Source: Planctomycetota bacterium
GTDB taxonomy: Bacteria; Planctomycetota; Planctomycetia; Planctomycetales; Planctomycetaceae
Reading direction: 5' to 3'
Assembly (NCBI GenBank): GCA_029977045.1
Contig: JAPOLP010000317.1
Location: forward strand, 1 to 6,607
DNA: 6,607 bases
The translations under genes were made by a program, and so were the position numbers. Within the stretch, counting starts at the first letter, position 1. Each line of letters starts with the position of its first letter. Below the pieces are notes generated by a model. That model was not told where the DNA came from, made no database searches, and was given only the letters and a program-made list of their open reading frames with translations. Positions 1 to 6,607 of this stretch are shown piece by piece.

Positions 1-25
1 AACACACGAATGTCGTTCAAGTGGT

Positions 26-337
26 TCAGACTGGCGACTCGTCGCTTTCCCCTGCTGAGTCACCATGCGGGCCGTAACCGGGACGGAATTCGCGGTATGG
101 CCTCCCGAGAAGCTTCTTGATCAGGATCGTCTCACCCGCGTCGTTGCCTTCAATGGCGTGGCCGATGAACTGCAGAACGTAGCCGCCGACAAACGCACCT
201 GCAGCCCAGGCCGACTCCTCACGAGTCAGCAGGATGACCGACACAACAAACGTCAACGGCACGCCAACCAGATGCAGCAACTGGTTCGCTGGCACCTGAT
301 GACGTTCGATGTAGTTCATGACAAAACGCGACAGCAT
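26..337 (-). CDS. Small Mpo1-like (DUF962/YGL010w) membrane protein
   Basis: This is a 103-residue protein. Its N-terminus (YIERHQVPANQLLHLVGVPL, residues 9-28) and the later stretch QFIGHAIEG (56-64) match the Mpo1/DUF962 pattern of an RH-x-P-x-N-x-x-LH block and a second GH-x-x-EG block. Likely metal-binding histidines are H13, H22 and H60. Two hydrophobic segments (about 24-38 and 44-58) predict a small inner-membrane protein. In yeast, Mpo1 is an Fe(II)-dependent dioxygenase that shortens 2-hydroxy fatty acids by alpha-oxidation; whether bacterial members do the same is inference. The protein is shorter than yeast Mpo1, and its acidic tail (SAGESDESPV) is not conserved-looking. The start is supported by GGAGG (complement of 343-347), 5 bases before the ATG. 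It is transcribed divergently from the KAS III gene, so no shared operon is implied. Confidence 0.8.
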   Translation of the reverse strand: MLSRFVMNYIERHQVPANQLLHLVGVPLTFVVSVILLTREESAWAAGAFVGGYVLQFIGHAIEGNDAGETILIKKLLGRPYREFRPGYGPHGDSAGESDESPV

Positions 338-602
338 GAAAGCCTCCGGAACGAACCTCTGGGCCGGAGTGTCCCGCGACTCATCCCGGGCAGCAACCGC
401 AGGAAACCGGGGAAATGGGTTTTCTGAATCCGTGTTCCTTCAGACGGAGATTGAGGTCACTCGCCGCGGATCGTCGGACGTATCACGAGTTTTCCCAACC
501 CGCAGAACCGTCGCTTTGGCCTGCAGTCTGCGTGTCCGGATCGCTTGCGATCAGTATCTCCCTACGCGTGCAGACTGTCTGGTTTCTCAGATTTTGGCCC
601 CA

Positions 603-608
603 TATACT
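603..608 (+). promoter_or_regulatory. Candidate -10 element for the KAS III gene
   Basis: TATACT differs from the TATAAT consensus at one position and lies 70 bases before the ATG at 679. No good -35 hexamer is present 16-18 bases upstream (TGGTTT at 580-585 is a poor match), so this is only a weak candidate. Confidence 0.22.
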
Positions 609-664
609 CCCTCGCCAGCGACTTTCGCCGCTCAAATCCCGCCAACACTGACGACTGCCGTCTC

Positions 665-669
665 AGGAG
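665..669 (+). promoter_or_regulatory. Ribosome binding site that fixes the KAS III start
   Basis: AGGAG lies 9 bases before the ATG at 679. The alternative in-frame ATG at 874, where homology to FabH begins, has no purine-rich site upstream (CGCACACGCACGCTG). The site therefore favours the long form with a 65-residue N-terminal extension. Confidence 0.65.
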
Positions 670-678
670 TTTCCTCTA

Positions 679-1848
679 ATGCACCAGAGTTCGCCGTCCG
701 CTGAGCAGGCTGCCTCAGCAAAATCGGACGACCGAAGCGACGAGGCAAAGCCCGTTGCGTCGAGTGACTCTGCGTCGCCCGCCCCAAACACAGACAACGC
801 ATCCAGGGTATCTGTCGGTAAAGAAATCGAACCAGCTGAGCGGACGCTCGTTTCCGACCGCACACGCACGCTGATGGGCTTCCAGATCGTCGGCTGCGGT
901 TCCTTCGTACCAGACAGCATTGTGACAAACGAGTGCCTGCAGTCTGAGCGCGGCTTTGATCCCGAATGGATCCAGCAGCGAACCGGCATCCTTTCCCGCC
1001 GTCACGCTCCCGCACATCTGGCAACGTCCGACATGGCCGTCGCCGCCGCTGAGGAAGCGATCGATCACGCCGGCGTCGACAAGTCGGAAATTGATCTACT
1101 GATCGTCGGCACGTTCACCGGCGACTTCCTCTGTCCGTCGACCGCGTGTCTCGTGCAGACGCGTCTTGGACTCGATTGCCCCGCCTTCGACGTCCAGGCG
1201 GCCTGCTCCGGTTTCGTCTACGCACTGGCGACGGGCGCTCAGTTTGTTGTCACTGGCAACTCCGGACTGGCGCTGATTATCGGAGCGGACACCAACAGCC
1301 GTGTCGTCGACCAGAAGGATCGAACAATCGCCCCGCTGTTCGGCGACGGAGCCGGAGCCGTCCTGCTGAGGCAGGGCCAACCGGACCAGGGCCTCATCGC
1401 GTACCAGCTTGGAGCTGACGGCAGCGGTGGTCCGCTGCTCGAATGCACGGCTGGCGGAACTCGCAACCCGAACACAGCAGACGATATCGCCGCTGGCCGT
1501 CACTTCCTGAAGATGGACGGTCGGAACGTCTTCAAATGGGCCGTCCGCGTCGTTCAGGAATCGATCGACCTGGTCCTCGAAAAGGCCGGCCTGACTGCCG
1601 CCGACGTCAGTCTGTTCGTACTCCACCAGGCGAATATCCGGATCGTACAGACCGCGATGGACAGACTCGGGATTCCTGCCGAGAAAGTTGCTCTCAATCT
1701 GGACCGCTACGGCAACACGTCCGCTGGTTCAATCCCGCTGTGCCTCGACGAAGCCATGCGTTCCGGGAGAATTCAGCACGGCGACGTCATCCTGATGTGC
1801 GGCTTTGGTGCCGGCCTGACCTGGGGCACCGCCCTGTACCGCTGGTAG
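679..1848 (+). CDS. fabH: Beta-ketoacyl-ACP synthase III (KAS III, FabH-like)
   Basis: This 389-residue thiolase-fold enzyme is expected to condense an acyl-CoA with malonyl-ACP to start fatty-acid chains in the cytoplasm. The full catalytic triad is visible: C176 in AACSGF, H316 in VLHQAN and N346 in YGNTSAG. The Gly-rich C-terminal signature CGFGAGLTWG (374-383) and FGDGAGAVLL (221-230) also fit. The FabH core begins at about residue 66 (MGFQIVGCGSFVPDSIVTNE) and is of normal length. Residues 1-65 are a Ser/Ala/Asp-rich extension of low complexity, predicted disordered, that standard FabH lacks. The ATG at 679 is chosen for its AGGAG site; ATG 874 would give a classical 324-residue FabH. 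The gene stands alone rather than in a fab cluster, so a specialised KAS III role (an unusual primer or a secondary product) cannot be excluded. Confidence 0.93.
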   Translation: MHQSSPSAEQAASAKSDDRSDEAKPVASSDSASPAPNTDNASRVSVGKEIEPAERTLVSDRTRTLMGFQIVGCGSFVPDSIVTNECLQSERGFDPEWIQQRTGILSRRHAPAHLATSDMAVAAAEEAIDHAGVDKSEIDLLIVGTFTGDFLCPSTACLVQTRLGLDCPAFDVQAACSGFVYALATGAQFVVTGNSGLALIIGADTNSRVVDQKDRTIAPLFGDGAGAVLLRQGQPDQGLIAYQLGADGSGGPLLECTAGGTRNPNTADDIAAGRHFLKMDGRNVFKWAVRVVQESIDLVLEKAGLTAADVSLFVLHQANIRIVQTAMDRLGIPAEKVALNLDRYGNTSAGSIPLCLDEAMRSGRIQHGDVILMCGFGAGLTWGTALYRW

Positions 1849-1880
1849 CGGTTGCCGCACGACTCGCCGGTCGAACCGGC
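1838..1880. other. Two short hairpins at the end of the KAS III gene
   Basis: ACCGCT-GGT-AGCGGT (1838-1852) overlaps the stop codon. GCCGGT-CGA-ACCGGC (1866-1880) lies 17 bases beyond it. Each has a perfect 6-bp GC-rich stem with a 3-base loop. Neither is followed by a T-tract, so an intrinsic terminator is possible but not shown. The remaining gap to 2042 shows no gene. Confidence 0.3.
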
Positions 1881-2029
1881 ACGACCTGATCGTCTGGTCG
1901 CGGCGATGCCCGGCAAGCGGTTGAAGGGGCTCATCTCACTCGGCAGAATGGCCGATCCCGCCGGTTGGCTCGATTTCCAAACCGGTTCCCGCCGAGCTGC
2001 CTTGCCGCAGCGAAACTCCCATCCCGCCC

Positions 2030-2033
2030 GGAG
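2030..2033 (+). promoter_or_regulatory. Ribosome binding site that fixes the EboD-like start
   Basis: GGAG lies 9 bases before the ATG at 2043. The earlier in-frame ATG at 1965 has no clear site and would add 26 residues (MARFPNRFPPSCLAAAKLPS...) unlike the family, so 2043 is preferred. Confidence 0.6.
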
Positions 2034-2042
2034 TTACGCCAC

Positions 2043-3248
<1,206 letters not shown>

Positions 3249-3285
3249 GCCCGGTGAACGGTAGCGGTTTGTCGTCGCATACTTC

Positions 3286-3363
3286 TTAGCGGAGCGCCGC
3301 AAGCCGCCCGGTCGGTCGCTGAACCAGCAAACAAATGCCGGACGGCTCGCGCCGTTCCGCTAT
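3286..3363. repeat. REPIN-like imperfect inverted repeat
   Basis: The left arm (3286-3311) and the reverse complement of the right arm (3338-3363) agree at 21 of 26 positions and are separated by 26 bases. Each arm can itself fold: in the right arm ACGGC pairs with GCCGT around TCGC, and the helix extends past a bulge. The outer ends read TAGCGG...CCGCTA. Two REP-like palindromes in opposite orientation with a short spacer is the REPIN design. No T-tract follows, so it is a weak terminator candidate for the EboD-like gene. Its right end overlaps a -10-like element. Confidence 0.6.
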
Positions 3364-3366
3364 AAC
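3361..3366 (+). promoter_or_regulatory. Candidate -10 element for the uracil-DNA glycosylase gene
   Basis: TATAAC (one mismatch to TATAAT) lies 39 bases upstream of the chosen GTG start, which allows a leader of roughly 30 bases. No convincing -35 hexamer is visible, because that position falls inside the right arm of the inverted repeat. Confidence 0.35.
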
Positions 3367-3392
3367 GTCTAGCTGTCCAACAAATCGTGAAC

Positions 3393-3396
3393 GGAG
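3393..3396 (+). promoter_or_regulatory. Ribosome binding site that fixes the UDG start
   Basis: GGAG lies 8 bases before the GTG at 3405. The GGAGG at 3415-3419 directly abuts the in-frame ATG at 3420 with no spacing and is unlikely to serve it. The GTG at 3387 has no comparable site. Confidence 0.55.
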
Positions 3397-3404
3397 TCGT
3401 CAGC

Positions 3405-4340
3405 GTGAATCCGCGGAGGATGCTCAGACAGAAGCTCGAAGACCTGCGGCGAGCAGGTGTCACGCACGTCCCGGTCGACGTCTCCGATCTCGTTGCCGCG
3501 ATCTCGCAGCCCCCTAAAGCTGAAACCGCTCCGAAAAAGCCGGCGGCGACTTCGACTCCGGCCAGAGAGCCCGTGACCCGAACGCCGTCACCTGCAGCAT
3601 CGCAGCCCCGCCCAGCCGCAACGCCGCCAGCGTCCGAACCGCGTCGCGAGGCCGCCCCTTCGCAGTCCGACTACGTGCCTGTCCGCCAGTTTTCTCAACC
3701 GTCCGCCGCCCTTCCGAAAAGATTCTCCGCCGACATGTCCGATGCCCAGCGACCGTGTTCCAGCCTGTCCCGTTCCGAACGCGAGACCCAACTGACCAGT
3801 CTGGCCGAACGCGTCGCGGCCTGCCGCCACTGCCAGGAACTCGCGGACACGCGGACTCAGACGGTCTTCGGTGTCGGGAACCCGGAAGCCGAGATCATGT
3901 TCATCGGCGAAGCTCCAGGCGCGGACGAGGACCGCCAGGGCGAACCATTTGTCGGTCGAGCCGGTAAGCTGCTCAACGACATCATTACGGCGAGCAAGCT
4001 GACTCGCGAAGAGATCTACATCTGCAACATCCTCCGCTGCCGCCCGCCCGGTAACCGCACTCCCAGCCCCGAGGAAGCCGCCAACTGCCGCGAGTTCCTC
4101 GACGGCCAGATCGAGATCGTCAACCCAAAATACATCGTCTGCTGGGGCTCCTGCGCCGCCCACAACCTGCTCGACACAAAAGCCGCCATCGGCAAAATGC
4201 GAGGCGAGTTCTTCGACTACAAGGGCATCAAGGTCCTCTGCACCTACCACCCCTCGTACCTGCTCCGCCAGCCCTCCGCCAAAAAAGACGTCTGGGAAGA
4301 TATGAAAGTCTTCCGCGCCGACATGGGCGTCAAGCTCTGA
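3405..4340 (+). CDS. Family 4 uracil-DNA glycosylase with N-terminal Pro/Ala-rich extension
   Basis: This 311-residue protein should excise uracil, mainly from deaminated cytosine, to begin base-excision repair. The catalytic domain spans about 128-311. Motif A is GEAPGADEDRQGEPF (168-182), followed by VGRAGKLLNDI. The uracil-recognition and DNA-contact motif is HPSYLLR (282-288). Four cysteines placed as [4Fe-4S] ligands in family 4 are present: C140 and C143 (CRHC), C212 (RCRPP) and C228 (NCREF). Residues 1-30 form a charged helical segment (MNPRRMLRQKLEDLRRAGVT). Residues 35-118 are a Pro/Ala/Ser-rich, probably disordered linker, which makes the protein longer than the usual ~200 residues of thermophile enzymes. 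A GTG start at 3405 is chosen for its GGAG site. The gene is probably transcribed by itself: 156 bases with a repeat precede it, and nothing intact follows. Family assignment is firm; partner binding by the N-terminus is unknown. Confidence 0.92.
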   Translation: MNPRRMLRQKLEDLRRAGVTHVPVDVSDLVAAISQPPKAETAPKKPAATSTPAREPVTRTPSPAASQPRPAATPPASEPRREAAPSQSDYVPVRQFSQPSAALPKRFSADMSDAQRPCSSLSRSERETQLTSLAERVAACRHCQELADTRTQTVFGVGNPEAEIMFIGEAPGADEDRQGEPFVGRAGKLLNDIITASKLTREEIYICNILRCRPPGNRTPSPEEAANCREFLDGQIEIVNPKYIVCWGSCAAHNLLDTKAAIGKMRGEFFDYKGIKVLCTYHPSYLLRQPSAKKDVWEDMKVFRADMGVKL

Positions 4341-4554
4341 AGAGGCCCGCGAATCAGCATCCAAACAGGCTCCGCATCCCTCAGGCTTCGAGCGGCTGAC
4401 TTGGTGACAATGCACCTGCTTCCGTACGGGGCTACCTTTGCGGATGCAATTATGCAGCGAGCCCACCTCTGCCCGGTTGACCAGGAAAACCCTTGGCGCC
4501 GCTCGCACAACTGGGCTCACCGAGGGTGAGGTCGCCATGCTCGGCAACTCAGTT
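4341..4554. other. Non-coding stretch after the UDG gene
   Basis: No convincing gene was seen on either strand. A frame antisense to the UDG gene runs through here, but it is a shadow of that gene. The only local structure is the short hairpin CTCACC-GAG-GGTGAG (4516-4530), without a T-tract. Together with the next features it forms a region of about 630 bases with no intact gene. Confidence 0.5.
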
Positions 4555-4620
4555 GTAGAACGGAATTCATTCCGTTCCCTCGCGTCAGTGCATCACGGAA
4601 CGGAATGAATTCCGTTCTAC
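4555..4620. repeat. Perfect nested inverted repeat (REPIN- or MITE-like)
   Basis: Bases 4555-4578 and 4597-4620 are perfect 24-nt reverse complements separated by an 18-base loop. Each arm is also a palindrome of its own: GAACGGAAT-TC-ATTCCGTTC in the left arm, and the same stem with GA at the centre in the right arm. The DNA can thus form one long hairpin or two small ones, or a cruciform. The outer ends read GTAG...CTAC. No T-tract follows, so a terminator role is not obvious. The perfect arms suggest recent mobility or selection. The minus-strand gene scrap to its right ends at a TAG that lies inside the right arm. Confidence 0.85.
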
Positions 4621-4762
4621 GCCTCGACGATCCGCAGGTAGTCGTCTGCCTCAACGGAAAGCGTCCAGGACCGGCCCAAGTACAGATTCCCGGTGCCTTC
4701 AGTGTGGTAGTCAGCACGCGCGCATCGTACTGCTTGTCCCACACAGGGATTGCCTCTGGCAG
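4617..4762 (-). pseudogene. C-terminal gene scrap with a frameshift, family unknown
   Basis: On the minus strand, 4617-4709 reads YHTEGTGNLYLGRSW followed by TLSVEADDYLRIVEA and a stop (TAG, complement of 4617-4619). Just upstream, a different frame (4712-4762) reads LPEAIPVWDKQYDARVL, preceded by a stop. Joined across a single-base loss near 4707-4712, the two make a natural-looking C-terminus (about 47 residues). The rest of the gene cannot be traced farther right: 4763-4900 has frequent stops on this strand. I do not recognise the family. The scrap abuts the inverted repeat. It could also be chance coding-like sequence. Confidence 0.4.
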
Positions 4763-4969
4763 CTACGCTGCAGCAAGTCAGGCCTCAAAACGCCAGTCGC
4801 TTCACAGCAGCGACCTACCTCTTGAACTCGTCTCACGAACCGGGACTCACGTCGATATATTTGTCCGCGCAGTCAGCCTTTCTGTACCCTGTGCCCGTAC
4901 AAGCAGTTCGTTTCGTTGCAGAACTGTTCCGTCGGCGTGAACGGCTGCCCAAACTGCAGGGCTACACTG
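4763..4969. other. Region upstream of the broken MPE gene
   Basis: No gene with recognisable content was seen. Short open frames on the plus strand give Ser/Arg-rich translations without family likeness. It may hold the old promoter of the metallophosphoesterase gene, but no clear -35/-10 pair was found. A weak GCAGG (4956-4960) precedes the ATG at 4970. Confidence 0.4.
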
Positions 4970-6466
4970 ATGAGCAATCCCGGTTTCAACTGGCTGCACC
5001 TGACCGATCTGCACTTCGGCCTGTCCGGTCAGAAAGAACTCTGGCCGACCGTGAAGGCGGCGTTCTTTGACGACCTGGCGAAACTCAGCGAGAAGTGCGC
5101 GCCGTGGGACGCCGTGCTGTTCACCGGCGACTTCGTGCAGAAGGGCAGCCGTGATGAGTACCAGCGACTGGACGACGAGTGCTCGGGCCGCTGTGGGAGA
5201 AGCTGGCGGAACTTGGGTCTGGCGATGCGGTGCTGCAGGCCGTGCCGGGCAATCACGATCTGGTCCGACCGGCAATCGGACGCACGCCGTCCGCCGCCGA
5301 AAAGTTTCTGCTGAAGCCCGAACTGTTCGCGAATGTGGCCGACGAGTTCTGGTCCGAGCCCAACGGCGAATACCGGGCCGTCGTCAACATCGCCTTCGAG
5401 AACTTTCTTCGCCGGCGGGAGGACAATGAGTTCGCACGGCGCGTGTTCCCGGCTGAGGGTCTGTTGCCGGGCGACTTCGCACTGTCGCTGGAGCTCGCTG
5501 AAGAGCGACGAGTCGGCGTGCTGGGGCTGAACACCACGTTCCTGCAACTGGCCGGCGGTGATTACACGGGCAAACTGGCGTGGGACCTCCGACAGGCGAC
5601 CACAGCCTGCGGCGGAGATCTGCCGGCCTGGATCGCCGAGCACGACGTCTGCCTGCTGCTGACTCATCAGGGGCCAGAGTGGCTGGACGATCGCGGTCGC
5701 GACGAGGTCTACCCGGAGATCAACCCGGCCGGTCGCTTTGCCGTCCACCTGTTCGGCCACATGCACGAGAACGTGGTCCGCTCGACGAGTACCGGTGGCG
5801 GCAAACCACTGCGACAGTGGCAGGGCAATTCTCTGTTCAGCATGGAGCCCATCGAGACTCCTTCCGGCGGAAAACAAATCGAGCGGCGGGACGGATCGAA
5901 TTCCAGAAGACACAGGCCAAGTTGCGGCACTGGCCGCGATCATCCGTCAAACGCGAGGGCAGCGGTTGGGAATTCATCCCGGATCATCAGAGCTGCAGGT
6001 TGAACAAGGACGAAGGCACGCGGGCTGAGACGATCGAACAGCCGCGACGGGGCAAACGCAAACCTGTTGCTTCGAACACATCGCCCGGCGGTCTGACTCT
6101 TCGACAAAAAGCACTCGTCAACGTCTATCGCCATGCCGCGCTGGCGGCGGTCGACATCGTGGACCTGGCCAACCTGCCGGAAGACGACCGGCATCTGGCC
6201 ATGCAGAAGTTCGCGCTGCGGCAGCTTTACATCCCGTTGCGGATGACCGTCGACACGCCAACCGCGGACGAGCAGGAAGAGACAACGCTGATCGCCTGGG
6301 AACAGCAGCGCGACCAATCGCGGCTGATCGCAGCCGGGCGGGCTTACGAGGAGTCCGACAGCGAAAGCGAAAACAAGAACGAAAGACCTTCGCTGGGTGA
6401 GCTGTTGGCGGGTGGATCGTCCGACACACCAGAACCCCCGAAGAAGAAATCAAAGCGAGGCAAGAA
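4970..6466 (+). pseudogene. Broken metallophosphoesterase-NACHT (STAND-type) gene: two frameshifts and an IS interruption
   Basis: Three frames join into one protein. Segment 1 (4970-5179) starts MSNPGFNWLHLTDLHFGL and carries the first metal motifs: D13-x-H15, and GD with D54 in FTGDF. Segment 2 (5179 to about 5886) has VPGNHDL (GNHD at 5248-5259), LLLTHQGPEW (His codon 5665) and FGHMHENV (GHMH at 5755-5766). Together these complete the calcineurin-like phosphoesterase set. Segment 3 (about 5886-6466) continues AGRIEF, RHWPRSS, GWEFIPDHQS, then LPEDDRHLAMQKFALRQLYI (from 6174) and ERPSLGELLAGG. I recall this linker from MPE-NACHT proteins, where a P-loop NTPase follows soon after. No Walker A is present before the transposon-like sequence. 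The first shift looks like one lost G at 5179/5180; the second looks like a small deletion at about 5884-5889. Unbroken relatives would be STAND sensors, several classes of which act in phage defence; that role is inferred. Sequencing error could explain one shift, hardly all three lesions. Confidence 0.8.
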
Positions 6467-6607
6467 CAGGGCCAGCGCACACTAAGTTGTTTGCGCGAAG
6501 AGGATTTCGGCGAGGAAGGCGGGGTTCCAGCCGGCCATGCGGCGTTTCATCACGAGACTGTGCTTTTGGCTCGGGTGCTGCTTGAGCAGTCCCAGCGTGA
6601 AGCGGCG
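6467..6607. mobile_element. End of an insertion sequence, running off the window
   Basis: The transposase C-terminus (6482-6607, minus) shows the element lies to the right. Its end must lie at or left of the stop codon at 6482-6484. The sequence CAGGGCCAGCGCACACTAAG (6467-6486) looks like a transposon terminus, so I place the boundary near 6467. That is inference, because the other end and any target duplication are outside the window. The element splits the MPE-NACHT pseudogene, whose last open codons (RASAH and TAA at 6483-6485) would then come from the element. Confidence 0.55.
6482..6607 (-). CDS. Transposase C-terminus, partial (ISAs1-like)
   Basis: The minus strand reads RRFTLGLLKQHPSQKHSLVM followed by KRRMAGWNPAFLAEILFAQT-T and a TAG stop (complement of 6482-6484). 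The pattern of a basic helix, LLKQHPSQ, MKRR-x-x-GW and a hydrophobic FL-x-x-IL end is what I associate with the tail of DDE transposases of the ISAs1 type. The catalytic residues lie outside the window, so the family call is tentative. At least 41 residues are visible. The stop codon overlaps by two bases the TAA that ends the plus-strand pseudogene, as expected for an element inserted facing it. Confidence 0.6.
   Translation of the reverse strand, partial: RRFTLGLLKQHPSQKHSLVMKRRMAGWNPAFLAEILFAQTT

Larger units (their letters stand above)
338..678. other. Divergent intergenic region, no convincing gene
   Basis: These 341 bases separate the minus-strand Mpo1-like gene from the plus-strand KAS III gene and should hold both promoters. 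Open frames exist here, but their translations are Arg/Ser/Pro-rich, resemble no family I know, and lack good ribosome binding sites, so I call none of them. The only promoter-like element I can pick out is TATACT at 603-608. No strong hairpin was seen. Confidence 0.6.

Noticed and set aside
318..704. Plus-strand open frames upstream of the KAS III gene
   Set aside because: Their translations are Arg/Ser-rich with no family likeness, they lack good ribosome binding sites, and they overlap the start of real genes.
3588..4547. Long minus-strand open frame antisense to the UDG gene
   Set aside because: It mirrors the codon bias of the clear UDG gene on the other strand and has no recognisable motif.
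4555..4620. Intrinsic terminator of the UDG gene
   Set aside because: The hairpin is strong, but it lies over 210 bases after the stop and has no T-tract on either side.
4555..4620. CRISPR repeat
   Set aside because: There is only one inverted pair, with no direct repeats or regular spacers.
4605..5070. Plus-strand open frames before the MPE gene
   Set aside because: They are Ser/Arg-rich with no domain. One starts inside the inverted repeat, and they run out of frame into the MPE gene.
5179..5179. Programmed ribosomal frameshifting in the MPE gene
   Set aside because: No slippery heptamer or downstream stem was found, and a second unrelated shift plus the IS interruption fit decay better.
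5029..5943. Long minus-strand open frame of 304 codons across the MPE region
   Set aside because: It is a shadow: the plus strand carries all metallophosphoesterase motifs here, and the minus translation has none.

Overview
The window is GC-rich bacterial DNA with short Shine-Dalgarno sites, well-spaced genes and dispersed inverted repeats. The gene families, the Pro/Ala-rich extensions and the style of the intergenic repeats suggest a planctomycete or a close relative. This is a judgement from the sequence, not a database result.

Layout. Bases 26-337 (minus) encode a small membrane protein of the Mpo1/DUF962 family. A divergent intergenic region follows, then an intact beta-ketoacyl-ACP synthase III (679-1848, plus) with a 65-residue N-terminal extension. 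Next is a sugar-phosphate cyclase of the 3-dehydroquinate synthase superfamily that looks like EboD (2043-3248, plus), with no other ebo gene in view. A REPIN-like imperfect inverted repeat (3286-3363) leads into a family 4 uracil-DNA glycosylase gene (3405-4340, plus) that carries four Fe-S cysteines. These four genes look functional. They are separated by 340, 194 and 156 bases, so they need not form one operon.

From 4341 the character changes to an accessory or decaying region. It holds a non-coding stretch, a perfect nested inverted repeat (4555-4620), a frameshifted C-terminal gene scrap on the minus strand (4617-4762), and a large broken gene (4970 to about 6466). The broken gene starts as a calcineurin-like metallophosphoesterase and continues into the conserved linker that, in the family as I recall it, precedes a NACHT NTPase domain. 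It has two frameshifts and is cut off just before the expected P-loop by an insertion sequence. Only the transposase C-terminus of that element (6482-6607, minus) lies in the window.

The most interesting points are the wrecked MPE-NACHT (STAND-type, probably defence-related) gene, the two inverted-repeat pairs that share one design, and the apparently orphan EboD beside a KAS III gene. No tRNA, rRNA or CRISPR array was seen.
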